From positions 14,783,666 to 14,847,665 of the forward strand of contig NC_088778.1 of the NCBI RefSeq assembly GCF_954871325.1: DNA of 64,000 nt, given 5' to 3'. Numbering within the stretch: position 1 is the first letter of the stretch; the number at the start of each line of letters is the position of its first letter. Below are positions 35,034-47,080 of the stretch, in pieces. This DNA comes from Gordionus sp. m RMFG-2023 (taxonomy: Eukaryota; Nematomorpha; Gordioida; Chordodea; Parachordodidae). The position numbers and the translations under genes are program-made. The notes beneath the pieces were generated by a model that was not told the origin of the DNA, did not search any database, and worked only from the letters and a program-made list of their open reading frames with translations.

Positions 35034-35716
35034 TTTCAAAAATTTAATGATTGCTTCTTTATGAGATAATTTTTTCGAATAATCATTTTTTAAGGTATTT
35101 ACAACCAATCCATTTTATAATACAATTTAAAAAAAATTTTTATTTAAAAAAAGAATAAATAAAATTTTAGCTTCAGCGCCTATAATAAGAAGCGAAAGGA
35201 ATAACATATCGCCTTAATTGATGGTTCTCCATGTTAAAAATTTTAACCAACTCCTGATAATTTTTTAAGAAAATTGTTAATTTTATAAAATAGACTCATA
35301 CAGTTTTATCAAAAACTGCGAATATCGCCAGAAATTGCCAAAATATTTTTTATGAATGCATGTGCCTTCAAATTTGGAATCGTTATTGTATAAATGCCAT
35401 CACACTTTAGATTTATGTAAATTTAATAAAATTTATTTTTTATTGTGAATTTTTTCAAGTAATCAATGTAAAAATAAAACTTTAAAGAAAACCTAGAGGA
35501 TTCCCACGACTAATATTTATTTATTTACTTCGTAAAAATAATTTTTACTCATTTCTAAACAACTTATGTTCAAATAAATAAAGAAGTTCTAATTTTATTT
35601 TTTTCATTCATTCTATTATAAATGTGAGTTCTGATTCCACTTATAAAAATGCATTTTGAGGCAAAATTTAATGGTAATTGAAGAGTAAGTAACCTGGTCA
35701 TTCAAGATGTAGGAAG

Positions 35717-36141
35717 TAGAGATCTGCAAAAGTAGGCCCGGACCGTACCAAAAAAAAAATCGGGTTCGGGCCGGGTCGGGCCTAATATTTTTTGAAAAAA
35801 TTCAAGCCGGGTCTGGTCGGGCTTTGGAAATTTTTTTAATTTATCTAAACTTATCACTTTTATATTTAATTTTTTATGTAAAATAAAAATATTTGATTTT
35901 ATTTATAGAAACTAGATGCCATATAACATATGTCTTTTATTTTGAGTAACTATAAAAATTAATTTATATATTTAAATGAATTCGGGCCGGGCTGGTAAAT
36001 TTTTTCAATAAAATTTCGGGTTAGGGCCGGGCCGGCAAAACTTTTTAAAAAAATTTCGGGTTCGGGCCAGGCAGGCAAATTTTTTTAAACAAATTTCGGG
36101 CCGGGCCGGGTTTGAAAAATTAGGTCCGATGCAGATCACTA
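35717..36141. mobile_element. GGCCCGG-array hAT MITE, 425 bp
   Basis: Ends are TAGAGATCTGCA and the inverse of TAGTGATCTGCA. The exact 8-bp duplication GTAGGAAG lies at 35709-35716 and 36142-36149. Arrays of GGGCCGGG motifs with A/T spacers flank a core that is the inverse of the 25898 copy's core. Any open frames inside are translations of the array. Confidence 0.94.
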
Positions 36142-36443
36142 GTAGGAAGGGTGATTGAAAAATTAAATATGCATAAAATTGAACATTTTTTTTTAGTTTG
36201 TAAGGAGAAGGCACTATGTATTTATCTCATAGATGCAAAGGCCCGATTTGCAAAATTTAACAGATCGGACAGGGAAATTCATACTCAAAAAATAATTTTT
36301 TTATATAATAAAGAATAAGAACACAATTTTCAGTCTGATCCTACATTTTACATTTTTTTGTAATAATAGTACCTATAAAGTAAAATGTTAGATTTCAAAC
36401 TCATGGGGCAGGGTTGCCAGACTAGTTTATTATCATATCCATA

Positions 36444-36826
36444 TAGGCGTAGCCAGAAATTGGGAGCAAGGAAAAATCCCCTTTCCGGAAAATTGTCTCT
36501 TCTCGTAAATATCATTTTAAATAATAAAAGTTCCAATACAAACTCCCCATCCCCTTTTCCCCCAAAAATATATATAATCCATCACTATAAAAATAATTTG
36601 AAGAAAAATAATTAAAAGTTAATAATTTTTTTTATAATGACTATAATTTAAATATGTAGAAAAAAAGTTTATCGAGAAACAAAGTGAAAAACCAAAAATA
36701 TTATTTAAAAAATGTAACATAGCCAAAAATCTATAATAGGGGATTTTAAAGACAGTCAATAAAATGTCTAGGGAAACAACAACCTAATAGTGCCCTCACT
36801 CCTTGCCAAAATCCTGACCACACCTA
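36444..36826. mobile_element. hAT-like MITE with TAGGCGTAGCC ends
   Basis: The left end TAGGCGTAGCCAGAAATTGG and the right end (inverse TAGGTGTGGTCAGGATTTTG) are inverted repeats of the CAGGCGTAGCC-type hAT group. The internal block AATGTAACATAGCCAAAA is shared with 16757-16780. No clear target duplication. Confidence 0.6.
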
Positions 36827-37689
36827 TTTCACATCAATTAGAAAATGAATTTCATGATAAATACATTAAGTACATTTAGAATAAATTTATATATAATTTT
36901 CGCTCATTAAAACTCACTTTTAATTATCATTTTAAAACATGTGCAAAATTTTTGCTTAGGGGGCCAGAAATATCTGGGGGTAGTCCAGAAAATTCTTCCC
37001 AGTAGTTATGACTCTAGTAACCATTTTTGATTGGTAGAGTAGTTTGCAACTAGATGAAGCGATCAAAATAGGGATTTTTTATTTCCTCCCTGATGATGCT
37101 GTTTTTCTTTTGATGAAAAATTGTCATTGACTCAAAGCTTAGATGATTTTGGAGATGTTGTAGATGTCCTTGTGTAAGAAAAAAAGCCATGTGAGTGTGG
37201 AGATTACTTTTTCCGTGGTCGCAAAATTCTTGGAGATCACGTCAAAATAAGTACAATTATAAACTGATTCTTTAAGATCACACAAGAATGGTGAAATGGA
37301 AAAGTTGATAATTGATATTGTTATAGAAAATATTTTTATTTAGTTTATAAAAAATAGATTTAAAAGAGTATTATTAAATATTAAATATTAATATACAAAA
37401 TATGAGCTTAATGGAATTATATAACTAAAAGGAGGAAATAGTTAATATTTTTTTTCCTTAAATAAATTGTATAAAATTATAATAATTATAAGTGCAAAAA
37501 AGAAAGAAATTACAATAATTTAATAAACCCCTGGAATTTTTGTTATTATAAATTTAAATTTAAGTGGATATTCTTTTTGAAACAGTTCTTTTAAAGGATA
37601 AATTTAAATTAATTTTATTTATTTCAAATAATAGCTTAATTTAAAAAAAAAATTTTTTTTAGAAACATATTAAATTTGTTTTCGAGTTC
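36827..37689. other. AT-rich spacer, nothing recognised
   Basis: No supported gene or bounded repeat; a modestly less A/T-rich section at 36950-37260 has no long frame. Confidence 0.35.
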
Positions 37690-39330
37690 TAATTAAACCC
37701 AAAAATAAAATGAATAATTTATCAGCCTAATTATGGAGAAAGTATCCAATTTTGTAATGCCATTATTGATGAATTTGTTCCATCTAACTCTTTAAATCCT
37801 ACCTCTTTTCGCAGCAAATTGATCTCTGAAAAATTAGACCTTGGAGATATTAGCGGTGCTGCCCGAATTTTGACAATGATATTATTTCTACTATCAGCGC
37901 TACTATTTTTTAATTATCCATTGGCAACCCCTTCCAACATTTACCACCAGCATGGCTATTCTCCTATTCCCTTTACCTTTGATGAAGTTTGAAGTGTTTA
38001 AAGTTCTTTAAGAAGGGTAGGTTGTTTAAACGAGTTCAGGCAAAGTTTTTTTCCTTAATTTAATCGAATGCTTTGATAATGGCTTTATTGACTCTTTACT
38101 AAAATCATTAACCAACTTTGTAATAATTTAGCAAGGTGATCCACTAGGTCCTGCTCTTTAATATAGATATTCAGGATTTGATCAAATATTTAAAGCTTGA
38201 TTTTAACTTAAACCTAAATTTATGGTATGCTATGTCGGTCATCGAGTATTGAAATGGAATCTTCGAAAATCGCTCTTTCCTTAAATAGAAAAAAATGCGA
38301 GATATTTTCCCTCAACAATAGGGATTATATCCCTCCCCCAGATTTAAAAATCATTCCGCACGAGAAACTCTGTCTTTTAGGTTCTCCTGTCAAAATTTTT
38401 TGACAATTTGATTCAATCTCTTTTTAATTCTCTAATCTTCCCACTCATGAGTTTTTCTCCTCACCAAATAATGTTTTTTCTTTGAATTCTTTCACATTTT
38501 TAAATCTTTCCCGGCTTCCAATATACTCTCCTTAAGTCCTTCGAATTAAAATTTAAACATTTAATCGAATCCCTTTTGCTCCTAAGGTTTTCTGATTTTT
38601 GGTTATTTGCCCTTTGCCGGTTTACCAAGGAGGACTTAACTTTTAACCCCCCCCCCTCCCCCATTATAATGGCAATTGTTTGTTTTCTTTCTTCACAGGC
38701 ATCTATTAACGACTCTATTTCCTCGCTTGTCGAGTTGAACGATCCACTTTTAGCTTCGGCCAAACAATCTTGGCTTACTCTAGTTCTTTAAGGGTACAAT
38801 CACCCCGTTTCCAGCCATTTAAAGAGCTTCCTAATTCCCATGTTTCAATGTGCATTTGAAAAACTTTGTTTGTGTCCCGATTTAACTAACCTTCTACTAC
38901 TCAGAAATGCATAAAAAATCCTAACGGCAGTGAATGGCTAGACGCGATCCCAAGTAGGAAAAAGGAAATGTTACATAAACGATAGGTTTCAAATTTCCAT
39001 TAACCATAGGCTAGGTTGTCTTTTCCAGTCTGTTGACATTTATGTTGCCTGCAATAAGCAAGTTAATCCATTCTAGACATTGTTTCTCTTGCCTTAAAGT
39101 CAGTAGCCGTTTTTTGTGACATGACAATCTAAAAAGGTAGATCGGCAAATCTTTGATTTCGGCGGTTTCCCCAATAGTTTGAAGCCGTTTGGTCATTTAA
39201 ATGAGGATGATAAGCATCCCGATGGCATGTCTTTGACATCTTGGCTCGGCGGGAAATGACTTGTATGGAATGTGTCATGTGCTTCATCATTTCCATTCAA
39301 TAGATACTCTGACCTCTTGGAACTTCAAAA
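37690..39330 (+). mobile_element. LINE-like element, plus copy
   Basis: The translated pieces follow the order of the family: YGESIQFCNAIIDEFVPSNS near 37735-37790, FRSKLISEKLDLGDISGAAR at 37810-37870, RT-region traces, ASINDSISSLVELNDPLLAS near 38700-38757, then KHPDGMSLTSWLGGK and LVWNVSCASS at about 39208-39290. The last two blocks are the PDG...W/L.WD nuclease-like signature. Many breaks. A short match of the 5' part to any host exon was not found. The run of C at 38647 and the one at 39584 are A/C-rich simple sequence. Confidence 0.65.
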
Positions 39331-40149
39331 AATTAAAAAATGCAATAAATATAGGTCTCTCTTAAATTCTTTTATTTTTATCTCTCTAATCTTTCGTGTT
39401 TTGGGAAACCCTGGTCCCCAATCATTGAAATTTTTGTAAGAAAATTTCAATAAGGACGGGGATTAAAAACGAGTCCCTTACCCTCAAACGAAATACTCAA
39501 ATGGAAATCCTAAAAGGGAATTACATGTGTTTCTTTGAAACACTTCCTTATCCTTCTTAGTTCCTTTAGCATGCATGGCAAACCCCCCCCCCCCCACCCT
39601 ATATTATACATTATTTATTTAAAAATAATGTACTTAATTATGAATTTTTGTTATTCAATAAATTTCTTTAATTATATGTATACGCGAGATAATTGAAGAA
39701 TTATGTTTACCGTTTTAACAATTTTCTTTAGTTATTCACTTTTTTAATTTTTGGATTATATTTTTTTTAATTTTATTTTTTGATGACTTTCTTTTCAACT
39801 CTGTATAATAAGATATTATACACTTTGTGTAACCAAATTAGGTGAAATTTTTTTTTGCGAATTCTTAATTAAAATTAATTATAATACATCAATGACAGCA
39901 ATTATAGCTTCTGCATATTAGCCTGAACGCTCAAAGGAACCTATATAATAGAAATTTTTTTAAAATAAATATATATTAAAAATTATATTAACTAAAATAT
40001 TAAAAAATAGGGGTAAGGGGTAAAAGATATTTTTATCAGGTCTGGCACAGAACCGAGGATGGAGATAAAATTGGATTGATCGGGGGTTTTATCTTAGGTA
40101 TAAATTTATTTGGAATCTACAGTAATTGTTAGTTTTTTACCTAAAGTTT

Positions 40150-40850
40150 TTAAAAATAGGATCGCTTCTTTGCCGAAGTCTCTAAGGTAGTATTAGCGAA
40201 AAGTAAAAAAAAGTACGTTTTATAATTGGTTGCGTTTAGATAATTCAGCAGCCAGAATGGAAGCAGCGTATTGTGTGTTCAATTTTGCAAACGCATCTAT
40301 TAGAGGTATCTCATACCAAAGATTGGTCTTTTGATTAAGGCGTAAGAGTGATACCGTCTGGTCTTTTATTGTCAGAAATATTTAGTCCAACTAGTTATAA
40401 GGTGGAAGGAATATTGGCTGATTAGTGCCTTGTGGATTAGGCTGTTAATTACCCGGTTGCATGAATGCCTTCCTATTGATAATTTGCATTGTAAAGAATG
40501 GTGTCCTTTACTATCGACCAGGACCTTGCATAAACTGCAGATGAATGGGGTGACAATATTTGTGTTTAAACGGAGGCCAATTAAAATCCATAGTTCTTAT
40601 GGGCATAGATAAGTGCTCAAGTTCTGGCTTGGAATAGGGTTTAGTCGTAACCATTACGATTATGGATAAATTGAAGGTTGATAAGTTCCTTGGATTGTGT
40701 GTTCTATAAGAGAAATACATCAGAACTAGCAATCATAGGAATTCAATCTTCTTGGGTGTGTCTGGGAGAGTGATGATATCATAAATTGTCAGAGCTGTCT
40801 GTAGATTCTGGTTATTAAAAAGTTAATTGGTTGATTAAAACTCCGGATGA
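40150..40850 (-). mobile_element. LINE-like element, minus copy
   Basis: On the minus strand at about 40370-40200 the sequence gives NKRPDGITLLRLNQKTNLWY and IPLIDAFAKLNTQYAASILA, the same C-terminal block as the plus copy at 37690-39330. Upstream (40730-40380) are further decayed pieces of the region before the nuclease domain. The two copies are arranged tail to tail across a C-run and A/T-rich spacer. Confidence 0.6.
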
Positions 40851-41291
40851 GAGAGAGAGTGAGGATACAAAAACTGCCAATGATAGGGAAATGAGAGATT
40901 GGATGCCGATGCCGCCTTCGGGAGAAAGTGATATAAATGTATTTTTACTTAAATTAATACATGGTTATAAGGTTCAATCAATCCCCCCCCTCTCCACCTA
41001 CAAATTTATTACTCCTTCACCTCTTCTGACCCCTCCTTCTCACAAAAATTAGTAATTTTAATAAATAAATTTTAAAATAACTAAGAATATAAATTTGTCA
41101 GAAAAAAACATTTGAAACTAATTAGATAGTTAAAAACTAATACCATATAAAGAGATAGAACCCTGCCAAAGGCCGTTAAAAATTAAGCTTAATGTTCACC
41201 AATAAAATTTAAAAAGATTGAATGTGCTCATATCAAAATTACCTTAGAAGATTGAATTTTTATTGGTAAACCAGATAACTTAGTTAATTCA

Positions 41292-41478
41292 AGTAACGTT
41301 ATCAAACGACTTGATTTAGTCGATTTTAAATTAAGATTTTAACCAAAATAATACCATGTAAACCTTAAGATCGTTAATAGATGAACCTTTCTGCCATCTA
41401 AAATCTCTAGGCTTGTGGAATTTTTTTGGCAAAAATATTGTATAAGCCGTTTTTAGAAATGGAGCTGTTTAACACTAC
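41292..41478. mobile_element. TAGTGTTG-family MITE, degenerate
   Basis: The left arm AACGTTATCAAACGACTTGA and the right arm (inverse TAGTGTTAAACAGCTCCATT) match the family termini loosely. The middle keeps AAAAATATTGTATAAGCCG. Degenerate copy about 300 bp upstream of the BK channel exon. Confidence 0.5.
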
Positions 41479-41779
41479 TAAATTTAAGTGATAATTTAAT
41501 ATTTTTTAAAAATATAATGTGATAGAAATTCTGGTTCCCTACATAAAATTAAATCAAGGAAAATAGGAATTCTTTATCAGTATTAGACTAATTTTTACTT
41601 TTTTTTTTATTAAATAGCTTAATTAAGATATTATATTTAATCTTTTTATTTTACCACAACATGGATAGGCATGGAATTTTACTTTGCTAACTACAAAATA
41701 GAATCTACTTAACTAATGCTCCATCGCTATAAATAATAAGTAGAAAAGATATGTGAAGTTTTAAAGTGATATAATATTG

Positions 41780-42805
41780 ATGCCTTCAGGGGATGGAACC
41801 ATGGTTTTCGCGGATGAAAATTACAAGAAATTAGATAATATACTAACCCCCGATGATTCCATAGTTGTCGCAATGAGTGATTTAGCTAAGCAAGAGGAAT
41901 GCTTAAAGGAAAGGTACTGGTGGAGTTTTTTATTATCTAGCATTCTAACCTTTCTCGGTTGCGTTATTTTGGTGTTAACCTATAGAGGTATCTGCTGGGC
42001 TTGGGAAAAATGGTGGATTCTGCCGCAAAAAACAAAAAATAAAAATTCGTTTACTAACTTCTACCGGAATAGGGTAAAAAAAGTGATCGATAAAAGCATT
42101 GCCAATCCTAAATTATTGAACAAGAATAGTGGGAAAGACAATGATACGACTGCAAGAACCTTTTTCGTTGGCAAAACTAATTTGCTATTACCATTTTCGT
42201 ACATTTTATCACCGATTAAAACCTTGAAAAATAAATTAAAAGGAAGTAACCATGCGTTATATAATCCAAAATCAACATTTTCGTCCATCACTAATTTAAC
42301 TCAACAACAGGGTATTAAATTTTCATCGATCGTCACAGGACCAAGCACTTCAGTTCACAAAACTAATTATAAATATCAGCCTTTAGATTCTAATGTATCC
42401 TCATACGATGATTCTGCTTTCTTGATGCAAAATAGAGAATTTCCACTAACTGAACCAATAAAATCGAATGTAATCTCAGATAGATCACCTCAATTACCTC
42501 TGGCATCTTCTTCAACTCTAGGTCCTATGACCTCCATTCATCTAAGGCGAAAAGATGGCCCTAAGTCGAAGTCCAAAATTACAAAAAGTGTGAGCACCAA
42601 TCAAATAGCATCTGGGGGCATATCAAAATCTAAAATATTTGGCGGAATTAAGGAATCCGGAATTTCAGGCATTCCCTCAAATCTATCAACGGATACTCAT
42701 TCTATAAAGAATTATATACAGCCTTCATCCTTTACATGGATAGCGGAATCTAAAGATTGGGCCGGAGAACTTATATCTGGTCAAACTATAACAGGAAGAA
42801 TTTTG
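41780..42805 (+). CDS. slo: BK (Slo1/slowpoke) potassium channel, first coding exon
   Basis: This 342-residue N-terminal exon is for a large-conductance Ca2+- and voltage-activated K+ channel of the plasma membrane. CLKERYWWSFLLSSILTFLG and the following hydrophobic residues (about 47-67) match the BK-specific S0 segment. Residues 320-342, WIAESKDWAGELISGQTITG and RIL, match the conserved block before S1, close to insect slowpoke (DWAGELISGQTTTGRIL). The frame runs into a GT donor (GTAAAT) at 42806 in phase 0, so S1-S6, the pore and the RCK domains must lie on later exons; none was found in the rest of the window. The S0-S1 cytoplasmic linker is about 250 residues, Ser/Thr/Lys-rich and low in complexity, several times the usual length. 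C61 and C72 lie in or near S0. The start chosen is ATG 41780; ATG 41801 is a second option in frame. Confidence 0.88.
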
Positions 42806-42830
42806 GTAAATTTTTTTCTTATTTGAATAT

Positions 42831-43077
42831 ATGTATAAGAAATGTAATAATTTATAATTAATTCAATTTTTTTAAAAATCAGGCTGAATTTTTTTTAATC
42901 ATATAAATGAATATTTAAACTTCTTTCGGCACCCTTAATTCCTGTTCTCCATGTATGTATAAGAAATGTAATAATTTATAATTAATTCAATTTTTTTAAA
43001 AATCAGGCTGAATTTTTTTTAATCATATAAATGAATATTTAAACTTCTTTCGGCACCCTTAATTCCTGTTCTCCATG
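42831..43077. repeat. Perfect 124-bp tandem duplication in BK intron 1
   Basis: Copy one is 42831-42954 and copy two 42955-43077. The two are identical by eye over 123 bp, from ATGTATAAGAAATGTAATAA to CTGTTCTCCATG. It begins 26 bp past the exon's splice donor. Identity implies a very recent duplication, polymorphism or an assembly error. Confidence 0.9.
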
Positions 43078-43797
43078 CTTTTCTCTCATTGACCATGCCC
43101 TTCTATATATTTCGGCTTCTAAGTGGTGTCCCCTCTTCCACGTCTACCTTAAACTTAATAAATTTTAAACAGTAGTGTAACAAGCAGGGGTGGAGAAAAT
43201 GCGCCGCAGTCGGGCCTGAACATTGTATGAATTTCAGGAGTCTATTAATATTTTAACTCTAAGTTGTCACTGATATTTGAATATAATAATTTATTCTCAG
43301 GAAAGATAAAGGGATATGGCTTAACTAATTTAAAAAAACATGATCATAAGATGATAAATGATATCAGTATGCTAATAAAGTTAGTTGTTCATTAAAACAA
43401 AAATTTAGCAAATATTTATGGTTTTAAATGATAAATATTTTTATAAAATTGTTTCTAAGGCGTCTAAGAAAATTAACTATGCTATATGATTATTTGTGTG
43501 TATTTATATAATTTTATAAATAGGACCTAAATTCGAATCTTATAAAATTCCAAAGTTTAAAGGGAGAATATTCATATTCAATTTACCACAATTTTTTTTC
43601 AGGGCCTGAAGAAAAGTTTGCACTTGCTACCACAGCATAGTTGTTAGTAACACACCACTAACTTAAAACACATCTTAAATTATACCGTAATATATAAATA
43701 AAAGCTTTATATACACTTTGTTTTATATTTAAACATTTAAAATTAAAGATCTTTAAAGGACTTTAAACAACTTTTTAAATGTAATGTTTAATATACT
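43078..43797. other. BK intron 1, possible old LINE tail
   Basis: 43070-43150 is less A/T-rich. Its minus strand reads like the end of a LINE ORF (VDVEEGTPLRSRN, then NERKAWRTGIKGAERS), a weak resemblance. Nothing else recognised. Confidence 0.3.
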
Positions 43798-43806
43798 ATT
43801 ATATTT

Positions 43807-44925
43807 GGTAATAGGAAAAAAAACCCCCGAGAAAAAAAATACCCCCGGGAAAATACCCCCAGAAAAAAACCCCCAGATAAAAATCCCCCGAAAATAAACC
43901 CCCAGGAAAAAAAACCCCTGGAAAAAAACCCCTAGAAAAAAACCCCTGGAAAAAAATACCCCCAGGAAAAAAATCCCCCAGAAAATAAACCCCCGGGAAA
44001 AACCCCCTGGATTTTTTTTCATATATATAGAATTTGTCACAAGAAGTAAGTCTCAATTCCAAACACGTCGAATTGAGCCTCGATTTTCTCCAGAAACTTG
44101 GAACGTGAATCAGAGCACTTTATCCGACGAAGAACGCATAAATAATTAATGCCAAGGTTGGAATCATCGTTTTTCTAATTTGGTTGGGAATAAACACTCA
44201 TCAATCTGGGTATTTTTTAAAAAAAATGGAATGCGAGGTGGCTATCGATGAAATATAACTTGACGATGGCGTGTAGATAGTTGGACACTGAAAAAAATCG
44301 CAGTTATAATACCCAGATTCGGTTAAAGAAACTTTGTGAGGAATATCGTGATGGGGTGCGAAGCCTTCCAGATTTTATAAGAGCGATTTACTTCAATTTC
44401 TATGTCAATCAATATAATTATTATTCTAAATTATTAAATTTGTATATACATAATCATTATTTATCAATAAAATAAATATATTTTATTACAAAATTTTGTC
44501 AAATTTAGTCTACTTAATATCGTATGGATATTGTATATATTACTATAGCAAATAATCTTTATGAAAATAAAAAATATATGGGTTATTTTACTGGGGTTTT
44601 TTCCCCAGTACCAATTTGAACTTCAGCATTTTATCTTGTTTAAGCATTTTTTATGGAAGAGTATATGAGTAATCTTAAATAATAAATTAGGGCCCTAAAG
44701 AAATTTAGCTGATTAATATATTATATTTTTATAATATTTTTTTCTAAAATACTAATTTATCTATACATTATAAATATGAGTATATCCATTAATCCCTATA
44801 TTATATTAGGTCTTAAGTAAATTCTATAAATATGAAAAAAAAAATCCAGGGGTTTATTTTCTGGGGGTTTTTTCTGGGGGTATATTTTCCTGGGGGTTTT
44901 TTTCCGCGGTTTTTTACCGGGATTC
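43807..44925 (+). mobile_element. MULE transposon remnant with CCCCCAGAAAA terminal arrays
   Basis: A 9-bp repeat ATTATATTT flanks it (43798-43806 and 44926-44934). The left end GGTAATAGG leads into about 200 bp of tandem CCCCCnGAAAAA units; the right end carries the inverse array (TTTTTCTGGGGG units, 44845-44910), then GGTTTTTTACC. Between them the plus strand encodes MULE transposase traces: CQGWNHRFSNLVGNKHSSIW at about 44152-44210 and QIRLKKLCEEYRDGVRSLPD at 44314-44373. The rest of the transposase is absent. The terminal repeats differ by a few bases at the right tip. Confidence 0.75.
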
Positions 44926-45574
44926 ATTATATTTATATGTTAATGTTATTCATCATAAAAAGAAAATATATTTTATAATATAAAGTTCTCTTGAAAGGGC
45001 ATATTTTACATTGTGAGGAAAATTATCTAAAATCAATATTTTGTCATATCATCGTTAAAATATAGATAAGATCGAATTTGGGTTAAATCCATAATTTTTA
45101 ATTGTACACGTTTTATTTTATTGATTTAAAATAAGAAAAGAATAATCATTTTTTTTTAAAAAAACTAGTGATCTCAATTTTACGCCTCATCAAATTATAT
45201 GTTTTTTCTCTCTACGAAATTCATTCGACCAATTTAATTTTATAATTACAATCCTAGTTATACACTTTTTATGAACAGCATTATCTTGTTCAAGTTTATT
45301 ATTCATTTAGAAATCTGTCTAATTTTTGTATCATATTTTATTTTTTACAAAATTTCATATTCGATTACTCCTAAACCCTAATAATATAATTCATATTTTA
45401 ATTATACATCAATATAAATCTTGTTTTAAATGTTAGCTAATAATAGATATTCATAATGATAATGAGTAATTGGTCAAGCTAAGATAAGCAAAATTTTTAC
45501 GTCTATTCACCTTATATTGAATGATGATGTTGATCTTAAATTCATGAAATATAATAAAATTAGTCAAGGCATCA

Positions 45575-47080
45575 TAGAGGTTTACATTGGGCGGGTTTTT
45601 GGATAATATGCCCGCCCACTCAATGTTTAAAAAAATTTTAACCCGCCCGCCCAGCCCGCCCATAGTTTTCAAAAAAATATACCCGGCCCATTAATCTAAA
45701 AATTTTTACCCGCCCGCCCATTATTTATAAAAAATTTTTTACCCAAGCCCGCTATTTTAAGCATCTAATGAAAATAGTTTCAACATTACATATCTATAAG
45801 TTTTATAATTTAGGAAATTACTATATTAAGCTTAAAAACTATTCAATTTAAATTATGGATAATTTATTTTATCAAATAAAATATTTATAAAATATAAATA
45901 TAAAATAAATTTTATAAGTAATTATAATGCAAAAATAATAATGAATCCACATTTTCGGGATTCAAACACGTTCTTCTTTGTTCTAAAAACCTTCCGGCAA
46001 TGCTAAATTTTCTTTCAGAAGTAGCGTTTGGATACGTTGCGGCTAACTGTTGTAGCACAAGGGATGATCTTATTAACATCCAATTTACCATATGTTGCCC
46101 CTAAGTCGGCAAATCTTTGTAAAATATTTATAAATCCAAGTCCTTGAACTGCTTGAAATGGCCTAAAAAAGATAAAAGAATAATTTATTAAATTAAAATA
46201 CCTAATGTCTCTAGCGCAATATTCTACAAAATTCGCTATTAGACCAGATTTTATCGTTTTGTTTAATTGAGAATTGTCTTTTTCAAAATATCCAGTTATT
46301 TTTTTATTATCTATCAAATCTTCATAATTTGCAGATGAACATTGATGCCGAAGGAAGAAGGAGGTGCCACTTTTGCTATTATATTTAAAGATGGACTCGC
46401 AATCATTGCAGCGAATCCAATCTAGCTTTTTGTCATTTTCATCAAAAATAATTTTAAATTGTTTCCACATAGACGATTTAAGTTTATTATTATTATCTTC
46501 ATTGTTTTTTATCTTATACAAATTATTTTTTATTTTCTTAGCAATCAATTCTTTATTCATATTTTAAAATTAAATTAAAAAATATTATTTTGTTAAAATT
46601 ATGTTATAAAAAATAATATTTATATATTATATAAGAAAATAAAAATAAAAAGGGCAATATAAAGATAAACAATCATTACTAAAATAAAATAACACAATGG
46701 AGTAATTTCATTATTCCCAAAAAAGGAAATTTTAATTTTCAATATCTAAAAAATTATATATTTTAAGAAAAAAGTTTTATTTCATTACCATAAAATAATT
46801 TGTTTATAGAAAAAAGTTTGTTTTTATTTGTAGAAAAAGTTTTTTTAATTGAAGAAAAAAGTAGATTTATTTTATAAAAAGTTATACCAGAAAAAGGCTT
46901 TTTATTTTTTAAGTTCGTAAGAACAATTTTTTATTAATTAAAATTTTTAATTTTTTTAACCCGCCCGCCCGCCCGCCTGCCCATTTTTAAAAAAATTTTA
47001 CCCGCCTACCCGCCTACCCGCCCACTTAGATGGGCGGGCGTGGGCAGGCGGGCAGGAACCCCGACCAATGCAGACCTCTA
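45575..47080. mobile_element. hAT transposon with CCCGCCCGCC arrays, internally deleted
   Basis: Ends are TAGAGGTTTACATTGG and the inverse of TAGAGGTCTGCATTGG, with the exact 8-bp duplication AGGCATCA on both sides (45567-45574, 47081-47088). Subterminal arrays of CCCGCCCGCCCA lie in inverted orientation at both ends. A minus-strand hAT transposase N-terminus (46015-46560) is still largely open; the catalytic part is missing. The termini are close to those of the GGCCCGG MITEs, making this element or its parent a candidate source. Confidence 0.93.
46015..46560 (-). pseudogene. hAT transposase N-terminus with BED-type zinc finger
   Basis: A 181-codon open frame. Residues about 30-75 (SSMWKQFKIIFDENDKKLDW, then CNDCESIFKYNSKSGTSFFLRHQ) form a BED zinc finger with CxxC and a downstream H/C pair. 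Residues about 85-140 (ITGYFEKDNSQLNKTIKSGL, then FVEYCARDIRYFNLINYSF) fit the region that follows the BED finger in hAT transposases. The end reads LQRFADLGATYGKLDVNKII, similar to hAT proteins before the catalytic core. The RNase H-like catalytic domain and the dimerisation region are absent, so it could at most bind DNA. Confidence 0.8.

Noticed and set aside
36005-36214. 69-codon minus frame with PARPE and PGPNP segments
   Set aside because: It lies in the GGCCCGG array of a MITE and has no independent support.
42061-42291. 76-codon minus frame
   Set aside because: It is antisense to the BK channel exon, which has clear homology on the plus strand.
43090-43150. LINE ORF end on the minus strand
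   Set aside because: The similarity is short and generic; kept only as a low-confidence remark.
43753-44062. Two overlapping minus frames of 87-95 codons rich in GFF/GVFF
   Set aside because: They are translations of the CCCCCnGAAAAA tandem array at the MULE end; the periodicity explains the open frames.
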